Assembly: GCF_019048265.1 (NCBI RefSeq) | Contig: NZ_CP077311.1 | Span: 2,985,001-3,049,000 of the forward strand | DNA length: 64,000 nucleotides | Origin: Aeromonas sp. FDAARGOS 1405 | GTDB lineage: Bacteria; Pseudomonadota; Gammaproteobacteria; Enterobacterales; Aeromonadaceae | Direction: 5' to 3' | Part shown: positions 46,560 to 58,400 of the stretch, one piece after another | How positions within the stretch are numbered: the first letter of the stretch is position 1 | How the letters are laid out: each line of letters opens with the position of its first letter | Position numbers and translations under genes: made by a program | Notes under the pieces: generated by a model | What the model saw: only the letters and a program-made list of their open reading frames with translations | Databases searched by the model: none | Told to the model about the DNA's origin: nothing

Positions 46560-47985
46560 GGGGCTCATGGACTGGTTAAAACGCAGCAAAAAGGCGCCTT
46601 CCGGTGATGTATTGCCGGCCCCCGAGCATCTGGAGTTTGTCGATGACGGCGCGGCCGCTGTGTTGCTTACTACCCCAACCGGTGCCCGCATCCTGTTGTG
46701 GTGCTGTTTCCTCTTTTTCATGAGTGCCATCGTCTGGGCTGCCTGGGCCGAGCTGGATGAAGTCACCGTGGGTCAGGGCAAGGTGATCCCATCCCGCCAA
46801 CTGCAGGTGATCCAGAATCTGGAAGGGGGGATAGTAAAAGAGATCTTCGTCAAAGAGGGAGATATCGTCGAGAAGGGACAGCCGCTGCTGCGTATCGATG
46901 ACACCCGTTTCCGCTCCGATTTTCGAGAGCGTGAGCAGGAGCTGGTCACTCTGAAAGGAGATATTGCCCGGTTACGGGCCGAAATGGCCAGTGTTGAGGT
47001 TAAAAATGACCCTGCACTGGGGTGGCGTGAACAGGTAGTGGTGGGAGAAGCGCCAATTCAGTTTCCGGATGGCTATGAAACCGTCTTTCCCGAATATGCC
47101 AACCGTGAACGCTCGGTACAACGGGATCGCCTTAATAACCTGAAGAACCAGCTCTATATTCTTGGTCAACAGATCGAGCAGAAAGAGCAGGAACTGATTG
47201 AACTGAATGCCAAAATTCGCACCGTGAATCGCAGTGTGGATCTGGCCAGACAAGAGCTCAATATTAGCCGTCCACTGGCAAAAGAGGGTATAGTGCCTCA
47301 AGTGGAGCTAATCAAGCTAGAGCGGCAGGTCAACGAGATGCAGGGGGAGCTGGAGAGCAACCGTCTGCTGATACCAAAACTCAATTCGGTGTTGCGTGAG
47401 ACTATTTCCAAGCGCAATGACATAGCGCTGAAATTCCGTGCTGACTCCCAGACGGAACTGAATGAGAAGCAGGGGCGACTTGGCCAGTTGTCAGAAGGGC
47501 AGGTTGGCTTGCGAGATAGGGTTGATCGGACCAGCGTGATTGCTCCGCTCAAGGGCACCATCAAGAAACTCAAGATCAACACCCTGGGCGGCGTGGTGCA
47601 GCCCGGCATGGATTTGATGGAGATAGTGCCGCTGGAGGACACCTTGTTGGTTGAAGCCAAGGTGTCGCCGAAAGATATCGCCTTCCTGCGACCGGGGCTG
47701 GATGCCATCGTCAAGATCACTGCCTACGACTTTACAATCTATGGAGGATTGCATGGCAAGGTTGAACAGATAAGTGCGGACTCGATCCAGGATGAGGAGG
47801 GGAACTCCTTTTATCTGGTTCGGGTGCGTACCGAGAAGAGTTACTTGGGCGATGAGCTTAACGCACTTCCCATCATCCCCGGTATGTTAGCCAGTGCTGA
47901 TATCATTACTGGTAAAAAAAGTGTCCTAGACTATTTACTTAAGCCGATTTTACGGGCTAAGCAGTCGGCACTGAGAGAACGATAA
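46552..47985 (+). CDS. lapC: Type I secretion membrane fusion protein (LapC/HlyD-like)
   Basis: 477 residues. A short cytoplasmic N-terminus is followed by one membrane segment (about residues 44-64) and a periplasmic part. The lipoyl-like motif VIQNLEGGIVKEIFVKEGDIV comes first, then about 190 residues of coiled coil and a C-terminal PGMDLMEIVPLEDTL beta-barrel. This is the HlyD family layout that links the ABC exporter to the outer-membrane channel. It overlaps lapB by eight bases. Confidence 0.92.
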   Translation: MVKGLMDWLKRSKKAPSGDVLPAPEHLEFVDDGAAAVLLTTPTGARILLWCCFLFFMSAIVWAAWAELDEVTVGQGKVIPSRQLQVIQNLEGGIVKEIFVKEGDIVEKGQPLLRIDDTRFRSDFREREQELVTLKGDIARLRAEMASVEVKNDPALGWREQVVVGEAPIQFPDGYETVFPEYANRERSVQRDRLNNLKNQLYILGQQIEQKEQELIELNAKIRTVNRSVDLARQELNISRPLAKEGIVPQVELIKLERQVNEMQGELESNRLLIPKLNSVLRETISKRNDIALKFRADSQTELNEKQGRLGQLSEGQVGLRDRVDRTSVIAPLKGTIKKLKINTLGGVVQPGMDLMEIVPLEDTLLVEAKVSPKDIAFLRPGLDAIVKITAYDFTIYGGLHGKVEQISADSIQDEEGNSFYLVRVRTEKSYLGDELNALPIIPGMLASADIITGKKSVLDYLLKPILRAKQSALRER

Positions 47986-48022
47986 GCCAACAATCTAAAA
48001 ACAAAACATGACTGGAGATAAC

Positions 48023-49348
48023 ATGAAAAAAACGATTGTTGCCATGCTGGTCAGTGGCATCACCCTGATCCCTAGTTTGGGTCAGGCCCAGACTCTGGAA
48101 GAGTCGGTGGCACAGACACTCGCTACGCATCCCAAGATCAAGGAAGCGTTTGATCTCTACCAGGCACGCCTCTATCAGCATGATGGCGCCAAGGGTGGCT
48201 ATTATCCTACGATCGATCTGCGTGGCGGCGTAGGCTATGAAAAGACTGACAGCCCTTCTACCCGGGCTGCTGGTTCAAACAGCAATATTGATGACTCCAT
48301 GACTCGCAAAGAGGCTGGACTCAGTTTGCGGCAGATGTTGTTTGATGGCTTTGATGTCAGCAACAACGTCTCCCGAACTGAAGCTGAAGCCAACGCCCAG
48401 CGTCTGGCGATGATCTCCGAAGCAGAGAATACCGCGCTGCGAGTGGCTGAGGTCTACCTCAATATGCTGCGCCAGCAGGAGATCCTGGAACTCTCCAAAC
48501 AGAACCTGGAAACCCACGAACAGATCCGTAGCGACATTCAGAAACGGACTGATTCAGGGCTTGGTTCTACTGCTGATCAGACCCAGATTGATGGTCGTGT
48601 TGCCAGGGCCTACGCCAACCAAGCCGCCGCTGAAAACAACTACCGTGATGCGGAAAGCGAGTTTATTCGGGTGGTTAACGAGGTACCAAAAGATCTCGTT
48701 CAACCGGTACCTAATGCCGAGTTGGTCCCGGCTAGTCTCGATACTGCCCTGAAAACGGCGACAGAAGTTCACCCGACCCTGCTCTCATCCCTGCAAGATA
48801 TTGAAGCGGCCAAGTATCAGCATGAAGGTGCCAAATCCGGTTTCTACCCTAACGTCACTTTTGAAGTGGACCAAAACTGGAATGAGGATATTGATGCCGT
48901 TAAAGGTCGCAATGACGATCTGACAGCTATGGTGCGGATGCGTTACAACCTGTTCCGAGGTGGTTCTGACGTAGCCGAGAGCAATGCAACTTCGGCACTG
49001 TACTCTCAGGCGAAAGACATTCATCTGAATGCATTTCGTCAGGTAGAAGAGGGAACCCGTTTGGCATGGAATGCGAAAGAGTCGCTGGCCAAACAGAAAA
49101 CCTTCCTTAAAGAGCATGTGGATGCAAGCTACGATACCGTTCAGGCATACAAGAAGCAGTTTGGCTTGGGTCAGCGAACCTTGCTGGACGTATTGAACAC
49201 CGAAAACGAATTGTTCGAAGCGCGTCGCAGTTATATCACTGCTGAGTATGATGCATTGCTGGCGGACTATCGCATCCTCAATGCGACAGGAAGTCTGCTC
49301 AATGCATTTAGCGTCAAGCAACCCGCTGAATGGCAGCCCAGGCAATAA
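48023..49348 (+). CDS. lapE: TolC-family outer-membrane channel (LapE-like)
   Basis: 441 residues from ATG 48023 with GGAGA upstream. The Sec signal ends at SLGQAQ. Two repeats of the TolC fold are visible, each with long Ala/Glu/Gln-rich helices; the first starts at TLEESVAQTLATHPK and the second near LDTALKTATEVHP. It should form the outer-membrane exit for the adhesin. In Lap systems the adhesin's N-terminal plug stays in this channel. Confidence 0.9.
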   Translation: MKKTIVAMLVSGITLIPSLGQAQTLEESVAQTLATHPKIKEAFDLYQARLYQHDGAKGGYYPTIDLRGGVGYEKTDSPSTRAAGSNSNIDDSMTRKEAGLSLRQMLFDGFDVSNNVSRTEAEANAQRLAMISEAENTALRVAEVYLNMLRQQEILELSKQNLETHEQIRSDIQKRTDSGLGSTADQTQIDGRVARAYANQAAAENNYRDAESEFIRVVNEVPKDLVQPVPNAELVPASLDTALKTATEVHPTLLSSLQDIEAAKYQHEGAKSGFYPNVTFEVDQNWNEDIDAVKGRNDDLTAMVRMRYNLFRGGSDVAESNATSALYSQAKDIHLNAFRQVEEGTRLAWNAKESLAKQKTFLKEHVDASYDTVQAYKKQFGLGQRTLLDVLNTENELFEARRSYITAEYDALLADYRILNATGSLLNAFSVKQPAEWQPRQ

Positions 49349-49387
49349 CCGTTTGCCAATGATCCCGCCGGGATGATGATGAACGCC

Positions 49388-49420
49388 AACATGGTGACTG
49401 CAGCTGGCAGTCACCATGTT
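49388..49420. terminator. Perfect 14-bp stem-loop between lapE and lapG
   Basis: AACATGGTGACTGC (49388-49401) pairs with GCAGTCACCATGTT (49407-49420) around five bases. It begins about 40 bases after the lapE stop. No long T-run follows, so it may be a partial terminator or an RNA stabilising or processing element. Confidence 0.6.
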
Positions 49421-49468
49421 TGGCTAAAGCAGGTGGTTGCGCGGTTTTTGAGGAGTGCAGAAGCAATC

Positions 49469-50239
49469 ATGCAGCAGGCATATGACGTGACACTCCAGCG
49501 TGGTACCGGAGGCAGATGGTATGATCTCCTCAATAAATGGAGATACCGATCTCTACGTACTCTGCGCCACTCCTTATGGATCCTGCTGTTACCCTTCTCA
49601 CTTTTGCTCTGTGCCAGCCAGCCTCTGCCACAGGAAGACCTCAACTTGATCAAGCGGGCGGAGCAGACCTATGGCGCCAGAGCTGGCAAGCGTGTAACCA
49701 GTTGGCGCATGCTGGTGATGGAAACGAAGGGAAAGGCACTGAGCGAGACGAAAAAGCTCGAAAGAGTGAACAACTTTTTTAATCAAATGCGCTTTGTTGA
49801 TGACATCAAGTTGTGGCGCAAGAAAGATTACTGGGCAACCCCGCTCGAGTTTCTGGGAGCTGCCGGAGGAGATTGCGAAGATTTCAGTATTGCCAAATAT
49901 TCCACACTACTGGAATTGGGGATCCCGGATGAAAAAATGCGGATGGTTTATGTCAAGGCCCTTGATTACAACCAGTTCCACATGGTGGTGGCATATTATG
50001 AGACACCCTCTTCGGTTCCGGTTATTTTGGATAATTTGATAGGCTCTATTCGACCCGCTACCCAACGGCGAGATTTGGTACCTATCTATAGTTTTAACGG
50101 TAGTCACTTGTGGTTGATGAAGGCGCGAGGCCAAGGGGAGCTGGCTGGCCAATCATCTCGCTTGGGATTATGGAATGATTTACGCAATCGCATGACATCG
50201 GGGCGATTGGCTAGGCCTGTGGTGAATTTGGATGATTAA
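49469..50239 (+). CDS. lapG: Periplasmic cysteine protease LapG
   Basis: 256 residues from ATG 49469. Open frame to 49373 would include the 14-bp hairpin and is less likely. An N-terminal hydrophobic segment (LWILLLPFSLLLCAS) exports it. The transglutaminase-like triad is clear: GGDCEDFS (Cys136), QFHMVVAYY (His171) and VILDNLIG (Asp188), almost the same numbering as P. fluorescens LapG (135/172/189). It cleaves the adhesin after its N-terminal plug when not bound by LapD. lapD starts four bases after the stop. Confidence 0.95.
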   Translation: MQQAYDVTLQRGTGGRWYDLLNKWRYRSLRTLRHSLWILLLPFSLLLCASQPLPQEDLNLIKRAEQTYGARAGKRVTSWRMLVMETKGKALSETKKLERVNNFFNQMRFVDDIKLWRKKDYWATPLEFLGAAGGDCEDFSIAKYSTLLELGIPDEKMRMVYVKALDYNQFHMVVAYYETPSSVPVILDNLIGSIRPATQRRDLVPIYSFNGSHLWLMKARGQGELAGQSSRLGLWNDLRNRMTSGRLARPVVNLDD

Positions 50240-50242
50240 CCT

Positions 50243-52168
50243 ATGACGCTTTATAGACAGTTATTGGCCACCATGTTGCTGTTGTTTGGACTATTGTTTG
50301 CAGCTACTTATTGGGTGCAATTCAATTCGACACGAACTTATCTGGCACAACAGCAGGAAACAACGGTAATCAACACCGCTACGTCACTGGGACTGGCATT
50401 AACCCCTTATCTTGAAAATGGCGACAAGGTGGGAGCTGAGTCGGTGATTAAGGCCATATTTGATGGTGGTTATTACCGTATGGTTCGTCTTGACCTGCTT
50501 GCGTCGAAAGATGTGATTGAAGAAGAAAACAGCAGCCGTATTCAAGGTGTACCTGACTGGTTTATTGAACTTGGCTTGTTTCCGGAAGTATCCAATGAGT
50601 CAATTCTGACGTCTGGCTGGCTGCAACTTGGCAAGCTCAAGGTGGTGGGCCACCCAGGACAAGCCTATCACGAACTGTGGGCAGGGATGAGCGAACTGGC
50701 GACCTGGTTTGTGATTGGATTTTTGGTAACCACGATCTTGCTTATGCGTGCACTTAATTTCCTGTTAAAACCGCTCAAGCAGATTTGTGAGCAGGCCGTC
50801 GAGATTGAATTGCATCATTTTGGGCATACCATTCCAGAGCCCAAGACCTATGAATTGAAGCAGGTTGTACAAGCGATCAACATCTTATCCGGAAAGTTGG
50901 CGGTGCAATTCAAAGAGCAGGCCGACGAGGCGGAGAAACTGCGTGAACGAGTTTATGTGGATGCCGTTTCTGGCTTGGGTAATCGAGCCTATTTTGTTGG
51001 TCAGGTTAATGCCTGGATTGCAGAATCTGGCCAAGGGGGCATCATGTTGGTTGCGGTAGATATGCTCGATGATATCTACCGTGATGAAGGTTTTGCTGCC
51101 CGTGATAATATGGTCAAATCTATAGCACAAATCTTACGCGAACAGCTTAAGGGATGGGATGGTGCAGCTGTGGCGCGGATATCAGCGACCGAATATGCTC
51201 TGCTCTGCCCGACAGATGATTTGGGTCAGCTTAAGGAGTTGGCAGAAATTATCAATTCTCGTATTGCTGATCTGGTCGTGAACCCAATGGCGGAGGGTAA
51301 TCCTCTCTCCGTCATTGGTATTGCAGGCCGTGATGGTAATGATGATCTCTCAGTCCTGTTGACTAAAGCGGATAATGCACTCGGCAAGGCGCGTAATGAA
51401 CGCCGTGGTGCTGTTGTCATGGAAGGGGGAGCCGAGCAGGGGTTGATGGGGCGCTTGGCATGGCGTGATTTGGTTCAGGATGCTATTTCGCATCACCTCT
51501 GGCGATTCAAGGCTCAGCCAGCTTGCCGATTTGATAACGGGGCCAGGTTGCATGCCGAGTTGTTTGCATCTATCTCTCGCGATGGCACGGACTATTTTGC
51601 CGGTCAGTTTTTGCCTGCCATCGAACAGTTCAAATTGGGGGGCGATTTTGATCAGGCAATACTTGATGCATGTGTTCCCTTACTGCACAAACAAGCGGAT
51701 CTAGTGCTGGCAATTAATATAACGGCAGGTTCGCTTTGTTCGGATGAGTTTTTGACCTGGCTGACGCACTATCTGGTCGAACATGGCGAATTGAAAGAAC
51801 GGCTGTTATTCGAGATACCCGAGGCAGCCATTATGAAGCACAAAGATCATGTGGCCGCTTTGGTAGGCGCATTGCAGGTCCATGGTTTCCAGTGGGGGGT
51901 TGACCACTACGGCCGTCACTTCCAGTCACTGGGCTATCTGGAGGAGTTAGCGCCTGCCTATGTCAAGGTGGATCACGGTTATACCAGTCAGGTCATGGAG
52001 CCGGGTGCTGACACCTCATTCTTGGCTGCAGTGTGCCGAGCTGCGCACAATGCCGGTGTGACCACCATTGCAACCCGCGTCGAAGATCAACATCAAGTGG
52101 AACTGCTTTCCAAGTTGCATATCGATGGTTATCAGGGATTTGTGCATCCTGCTTTCCCCTTGTCTTGA
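50243..52168 (+). CDS. lapD: Inside-out c-di-GMP receptor LapD
   Basis: 641 residues. Order: membrane segment (about 7-25), periplasmic LapD/MoxY-type domain (about 26-150, with the YWVQFNSTRTYL start), second membrane segment (about 152-172), HAMP, then degenerate GGDEF and EAL domains. In the GGDEF domain the signature reads RISATEYAL, so cyclase activity is lost. The EAL signature is AELFA, so phosphodiesterase activity is lost too. This is the expected pattern of a receptor that binds c-di-GMP in the cytoplasm and LapG in the periplasm. A terminator follows at 52189. Confidence 0.93.
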   Translation: MTLYRQLLATMLLLFGLLFAATYWVQFNSTRTYLAQQQETTVINTATSLGLALTPYLENGDKVGAESVIKAIFDGGYYRMVRLDLLASKDVIEEENSSRIQGVPDWFIELGLFPEVSNESILTSGWLQLGKLKVVGHPGQAYHELWAGMSELATWFVIGFLVTTILLMRALNFLLKPLKQICEQAVEIELHHFGHTIPEPKTYELKQVVQAINILSGKLAVQFKEQADEAEKLRERVYVDAVSGLGNRAYFVGQVNAWIAESGQGGIMLVAVDMLDDIYRDEGFAARDNMVKSIAQILREQLKGWDGAAVARISATEYALLCPTDDLGQLKELAEIINSRIADLVVNPMAEGNPLSVIGIAGRDGNDDLSVLLTKADNALGKARNERRGAVVMEGGAEQGLMGRLAWRDLVQDAISHHLWRFKAQPACRFDNGARLHAELFASISRDGTDYFAGQFLPAIEQFKLGGDFDQAILDACVPLLHKQADLVLAINITAGSLCSDEFLTWLTHYLVEHGELKERLLFEIPEAAIMKHKDHVAALVGALQVHGFQWGVDHYGRHFQSLGYLEELAPAYVKVDHGYTSQVMEPGADTSFLAAVCRAAHNAGVTTIATRVEDQHQVELLSKLHIDGYQGFVHPAFPLS

Positions 52169-52188
52169 TTGATATGTGCACTGTAGAA

Positions 52189-52214
52189 ATGGCCCCGAAT
52201 GGGGTCATTTTTTA
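52189..52214 (+). terminator. Intrinsic terminator of the lapBCE-lapGD unit
   Basis: ATGGCCCC (52189-52196) pairs with GGGGTCAT (52201-52208; one G-T pair), then TTTTTTATA. It separates the secretion and control genes from the adhesin gene. Confidence 0.8.
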
Positions 52215-52437
52215 TATCAATACAATATATTTTTTGATTTTTTTATTATCAAATTAATATGGGTGTTATTTGGTTCCATTTGTATCGTTATGATTTTAAT
52301 GAAGAAAAAATAACCTTTCGATTTTATTCTCTATATCGGTTTGAGGGCAGTCAAACCTATAGATTATTGCAACGGAAAAGCACGTTATCTCCCTCTACGG
52401 TGTAGACATCAAGATCTGTCACGTTGGAGCAATGGAT
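52215..52437 (+). promoter_or_regulatory. AT-rich promoter region of the adhesin gene
   Basis: The 220 bp between the terminator and the adhesin start are much richer in A and T than the neighbouring coding DNA. They contain TTGATTTTTTTATTATCAA, whose arms TTGAT and ATCAA are nine bases apart, too far for an FNR site. A separate promoter for the adhesin is implied by the terminator before it. No specific regulator can be named. Confidence 0.5.
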
Positions 52438-55400
52438 ATGCGTACCCAAATCATCGACAAGTCCGTGGTTGTCTCAGCTATCGAAGGGAATGTGGAGATT
52501 GTGCTGGCTGATGGCAGCAGTCGCCCCCTGCAAAAGGGGGAAATACTCCAGCCCGGTGCCAAATTGACCATAGCGGATGATGCCAAGCTTGTTCTTTCCC
52601 CCTATGACGATACACCAGCGCAGAATGTACCCACCGGTTCCGAATTAGCAGAACCGGGACAACCGCAAGGTGGTGCCAGCACGGAGGGCGCTCCTTCTGA
52701 CATTGCTGCATTGCAAGAGTCAATTTTGCAAGGCGTTGACCCGACGCAAAACTTTGAGGCTTCAGCAGCAGGTGGTGCACCTGCTGCCGGTGGTGGCGGT
52801 GGTATTGGCGGGGTAGCAGGAGCAAGCGGCAATGGTGGCTTTGTCACCATTGATAGAACCGGTGATGCGACCATTGCCGAGGCCGGTTTTGATACCAATT
52901 ATCAGGCTGAACCCATTATCAACACTGAGCAAGCGGCTGAACCACTGTTAGAACCGGAGCCACTAACTAATCTCTTGTTGGATGAGAGTGAAGTATTTTC
53001 GATGGATGAAGATAACCCTGTCAGTGGTGATCTTTTGGCCAATAGCTCCAACCCGGATGGTCCCTTGGCTCAATCCATCATCAGCTATAGCTGGGGTAGT
53101 AATATTGATGTTCCCGCAGGTGTTACATCGACCCTTACTGGCATTGGTACGCTGATCATCAACAGTGATGGCTCTTTCACCTTTACCCCCGCTCCTGACT
53201 ATTCTGGTGCAGTTCCTACAGTGAGTTATCTGGTCACCGATAGTTCTGATGTTGTTACTTCGACCTTGACGCTGATAGTGACGCCACAAGGTGACATCGA
53301 CTTCAACGTCGAGGCGCTGAATGCGGGTGCGACCGAAACGGATGGCACGGTACAGGTGCTGCTGACCAACACGGTGAGTATCAGCGATGGTGACGGGTCA
53401 GAGACCTGGACCAGCCTGGTGTATACCTTCAACAATTTGCCTGCGAATACCACTGCAGTGGGTGGCACCCTGGTGGGTAACGTCCTGACAGTGAACGTGG
53501 TGGCGGGGGCATTGCCGCCGGCGTTTGGGCTGGTGTTCCCGGCGGACTATTCGACGGCCGGGGTATCGGGCAGCGCGAACAACACCGGTGCGCCCATCAG
53601 TTACACCGTGGTGGCGACCACCAATGAAGGCACGGCCAACAGCAGTGGCACGGTCACTATCGGAGTGGAAGGGGATATCAGTGTCAGCGCCACCAACCTG
53701 GTGCTGGCAGAAACGGATGCACCGGTGGCGGTATCGCTGGCGGCGCAGCTGGGTGTCACTGCGACCGACGCGGATGGTTCGGAGCAGGTGACCGGTGTGA
53801 CGGTGACCCTGAGCGGTGTGCCGGCAGGTGCGTTGATGGGGGCAGGCTGGGTGGCTGGCACGGTGGCGGGCAGCTACAGCTGGAGCGGTGCGAGCACAGC
53901 GGGCGTACCTGGCTTTAGCTTGCCGGCGGACTGGAGCGGGGTCGTGAATGGCAATGTGGCGGGGACCACGGACGAGGGTGGGGCAGACAGCAAGCCCTTC
54001 ACCGTCACTATCAATGCCGGCCATGACATCGACTTCAACGTCGAGGCGCTGAATGCGGGTGCGACCGAAACGGATGGCACGGTACAGGTGCTGCTGACCA
54101 ACACGGTGAGTATCAGCGATGGTGACGGGTCAGAGACCTGGACCAGCCTGGTGTATACCTTCAACAATTTGCCTGCGAATACCACTGCAGTGGGTGGCAC
54201 CCTGGTGGGTAACGTCCTGACAGTGAACGTGGTGGCGGGGGCATTGCCGCCGGCGTTTGGGCTGGTGTTCCCGGCGGACTATTCGACGGCCGGGGTATCG
54301 GGCAGCGCGAACAACACCGGTGCGCCCATCAGCTACACCGTGGTGGCGACCACCAATGAAGGCACGGCCAGCAGCAGTGGCACGGTCACTATCGGAGTGG
54401 AAGGGGATATCAGTGTCAGCGCCACCAACCTGGTGCTGGCAGAAACGGATGCACCGGTGGCGGTATCGCTGGCGGCGCAGCTGGGTGTCACTGCGACCGA
54501 CGCGGATGGTTCGGAGCAGGTGACCGGTGTGACGGTGACCCTGAGCGGTGTGCCGGCAGGTGCGTTGATGGGGGCAGGCTGGGTGGCTGGTGCGGTGGCG
54601 GGCAGCTACAGCTGGAGCGGTGCGAGCACAGCGGGCGTACCTGGCTTTAGCTTGCCGGCGGACTGGAGCGGGGTCGTGAATGGCAATGTGGCGGGGACCA
54701 CGGACGAGGGTGGGGCAGACAGCAAGCCCTTCACCGTCACTATCAATGCCGGCCATGACATCGACTTCAACGTCGAGGCGCTGAATGCGGGTGCGACCGA
54801 AACGGATGGCACGGTACAGGTGCTGCTGACCAACACGGTGAGTATCAGCGATGGTGACGGGTCAGAGACCTGGACCAGCCTGGTGTATACCTTCAACAAT
54901 TTGCCTGCGAATACCACTGCAGTGGGTGGCACCCTGGTGGGTAACGTCCTGACAGTGAACGTGGTGGCGGGGGCATTGCCGCCGGCGTTTGGGCTGGTGT
55001 TCCCGGCGGACTATTCGACGGCCGGGGTATCGGGCAGCGCGAACAACACCGGTGCGCCCATCAGTTACACCGTGGTGGCGACCACCAATGAAGGCACGGC
55101 CAACAGCAGTGGCACGGTCACTATCGGAGTGGAAGGGGATATCAGTGTCAGCGCCACCAACCTGGTGCTGGCAGAAACGGATGCACCGGTGGCGGTATCG
55201 CTGGCGGCGCAGCTGGGTGTCACTGCGACCGACGCGGATGGTTCGGAGCAGGTGACCGGTGTGACGGTGACCCTGAGCGGTGTGCCGGCAGGTGCGTTGA
55301 TGGGGGCAGGCTGGGTGGCTGGCACGGTGGCGGGCAGCTACAGCTGGAGCGGTGCGAGCACAGCGGGCGTACCTGGCTTTAGCTTGCCGGCGGACTGGAG

Positions 55401-58400
55401 CGGGGTCGTGAATGGCAATGTGGCGGGGACCACGGACGAGGGTGGGGCAGACAGCAAGCCCTTCACCGTCACTATCAATGCCGGCCATGACATCGACTTC
55501 AACGTCGAGGCGCTGAATGCGGGTGCGACCGAAACGGATGGCACGGTACAGGTGCTGCTGACCAACACGGTGAGTATCAGCGATGGTGACGGGTCAGAGA
55601 CCTGGACCAGCCTGGTGTATACCTTCAACAATTTGCCTGCGAATACCACTGCAGTGGGTGGCACCCTGGTGGGTAACGTCCTGACAGTGAACGTGGTGGC
55701 GGGGGCATTGCCGCCGGCGTTTGGGCTGGTGTTCCCGGCGGACTATTCGACGGCCGGGGTATCGGGCAGCGCGAACAACACCGGTGCGCCCATCAGCTAC
55801 ACCGTGGTGGCGACCACCAATGAAGGCACGGCCAGCAGCAGTGGCACGGTCACTATCGGAGTGGAAGGGGATATCAGTGTCAGCGCCACCAACCTGGTGC
55901 TGGCAGAAACGGATGCACCGGTGGCGGTATCGCTGGCGGCGCAGCTGGGTGTCACTGCGACCGACGCGGATGGTTCGGAGCAGGTGACCGGTGTGACGGT
56001 GACCCTGAGCGGTGTGCCGGCAGGTGCGTTGATGGGGGCAGGCTGGGTGGCTGGTGCGGTGGCGGGCAGCTACAGCTGGAGCGGTGCGAGCACAGCGGGC
56101 GTACCTGGCTTTAGCTTGCCGGCGGACTGGAGCGGGGTCGTGAATGGCAATGTGGCGGGGACCACGGACGAGGGTGGGGCAGACAGCAAGCCCTTCACCG
56201 TCACTATCAATGCCGGCCATGACATCGACTTCAACGTCGAGGCGCTGAATGCGGGTGCGACCGAAACGGATGGCACGGTACAGGTGCTGCTGACCAACAC
56301 GGTGAGTATCAGCGATGGCGACGGGTCAGAGACCTGGACCAGCCTGGTGTATACCTTCAACAATTTGCCTGCGAATACCACTGCAGTGGGTGGCACCCTG
56401 GTGGGTAACGTCCTGACAGTGAACGTGGTGGCGGGGGCATTGCCGCCGGCGTTTGGGCTGGTGTTCCCGGCGGACTATTCGACGGCCGGGGTATCGGGCA
56501 GCGCGAACAACACCGGTGCGCCCATCAGCTACACCGTGGTGGCGACCACCAATGAAGGCACGGCCAACAGCAGTGGCACGGTCACTATCGGAGTGGAAGG
56601 GGATATCAGTGTCAGCGCCACCAACCTGGTGCTGGCAGAAACGGATGCACCGGTGGCGGTATCGCTGGCGGCGCAGCTGGGTGTCACTGCGACCGACGCG
56701 GATGGTTCGGAGCAGGTGACCGGTGTGACGGTGACCCTGAGCGGTGTGCCGGCAGGTGCGTTGATGGGGGCAGGCTGGGTGGCTGGTGCGGTGGCGGGCA
56801 GCTACAGCTGGAGCGGTGCGAGCACAGCGGGCGTACCTGGCTTTAGCTTGCCGGCGGACTGGAGCGGGGTCGTGAATGGCAATGTGGCGGGGACCACGGA
56901 CGAGGGTGGGGCAGACAGCAAGCCCTTCACCGTCACTATCAATGCCGGCCATGACATCGACTTCAACGTCGAGGCGCTGAATGCGGGTGCGACCGAAACG
57001 GATGGCACGGTACAGGTGCTGCTGACCAACACGGTGAGTATCAGCGATGGCGACGGGTCAGAGACCTGGACCAGCCTGGTGTATACCTTCAACAATTTGC
57101 CTGCGAATACCACTGCAGTGGGTGGCACCCTGGTGGGTAACGTCCTGACAGTGAACGTGGTGGCGGGGGCATTGCCGCCGGCGTTTGGGCTGGTGTTCCC
57201 GGCGGACTATTCGACGGCCGGGGTGTCGGGCAGTGCGAACAACACCGGTGCGCCCATCAGTTACACCGTGGTGGCGACCACCAATGAAGGCACGGCCAAC
57301 AGCAGTGGCACGGTCACTATCGGAGTGGAAGGGGATATCAGTGTCAGCGCCACCAACCTGGTGCTGGCAGAAACGGATGCACCGGTGGCGGTATCGCTGG
57401 CGGCGCAGCTGGGTGTCACTGCGACCGACGCGGATGGTTCGGAGCAGGTGACCGGTGTGACGGTGACCCTGAGCGGTGTGCCGGCAGGTGCGTTGATGGG
57501 GGCAGGCTGGGTGGCTGGTGCGGTGGCGGGCAGCTACAGCTGGAGCGGTGCGAGCACAGCGGGCGTACCTGGCTTTAGCTTGCCGGCGGACTGGAGCGGG
57601 GTCGTGAATGGCAATGTGGCGGGGACCACGGACGAGGGTGGGGCAGACAGCAAGCCCTTCACCGTCACTATCAATGCCGGCCATGACATCGACTTCAACG
57701 TCGAGGCGCTGAATGCGGGTGCGACCGAAACGGATGGCACGGTACAGGTGCTGCTGACCAACACGGTGAGTATCAGCGATGGTGACGGGTCAGAGACCTG
57801 GACCAGCCTGGTGTATACCTTCAACAATTTGCCTGCGAATACCACTGCAGTGGGTGGCACCCTGGTGGGTAACGTCCTGACAGTGAACGTGGTGGCGGGG
57901 GCATTGCCGCCGGCGTTTGGGCTGGTGTTCCCGGCGGACTATTCGACGGCCGGGGTATCGGGCAGCGCGAACAACACCGGTGCGCCCATCAGCTACACCG
58001 TGGTGGCGACCACCAATGAAGGCACGGCCAACAGCAGTGGCACGGTCACTATCGGAGTGGAAGGGGATATCAGTGTCAGCGCCACCAACCTGGTGCTGGC
58101 AGAAACGGATGCACCGGTGGCGGTATCGCTGGCGGCGCAGCTGGGTGTCACTGCGACCGACGCGGATGGTTCGGAGCAGGTGACCGGTGTGACGGTGACC
58201 CTGAGCGGTGTGCCGGCAGGTGCGTTGATGGGGGCAGGCTGGGTGGCTGGTGCGGTGGCGGGCAGCTACAGCTGGAGCGGTGCGAGCACAGCGGGCGTAC
58301 CTGGCTTTAGCTTGCCGGCGGACTGGAGCGGGGTCGTGAATGGCAATGTGGCGGGGACCACGGACGAGGGTGGGGCAGACAGCAAGCCCTTCACCGTCAC

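Noticed and set aside
52240..52258. TTGAT ... ATCAA before the adhesin as an FNR site
   Set aside because: The half sites are nine bases apart instead of four.
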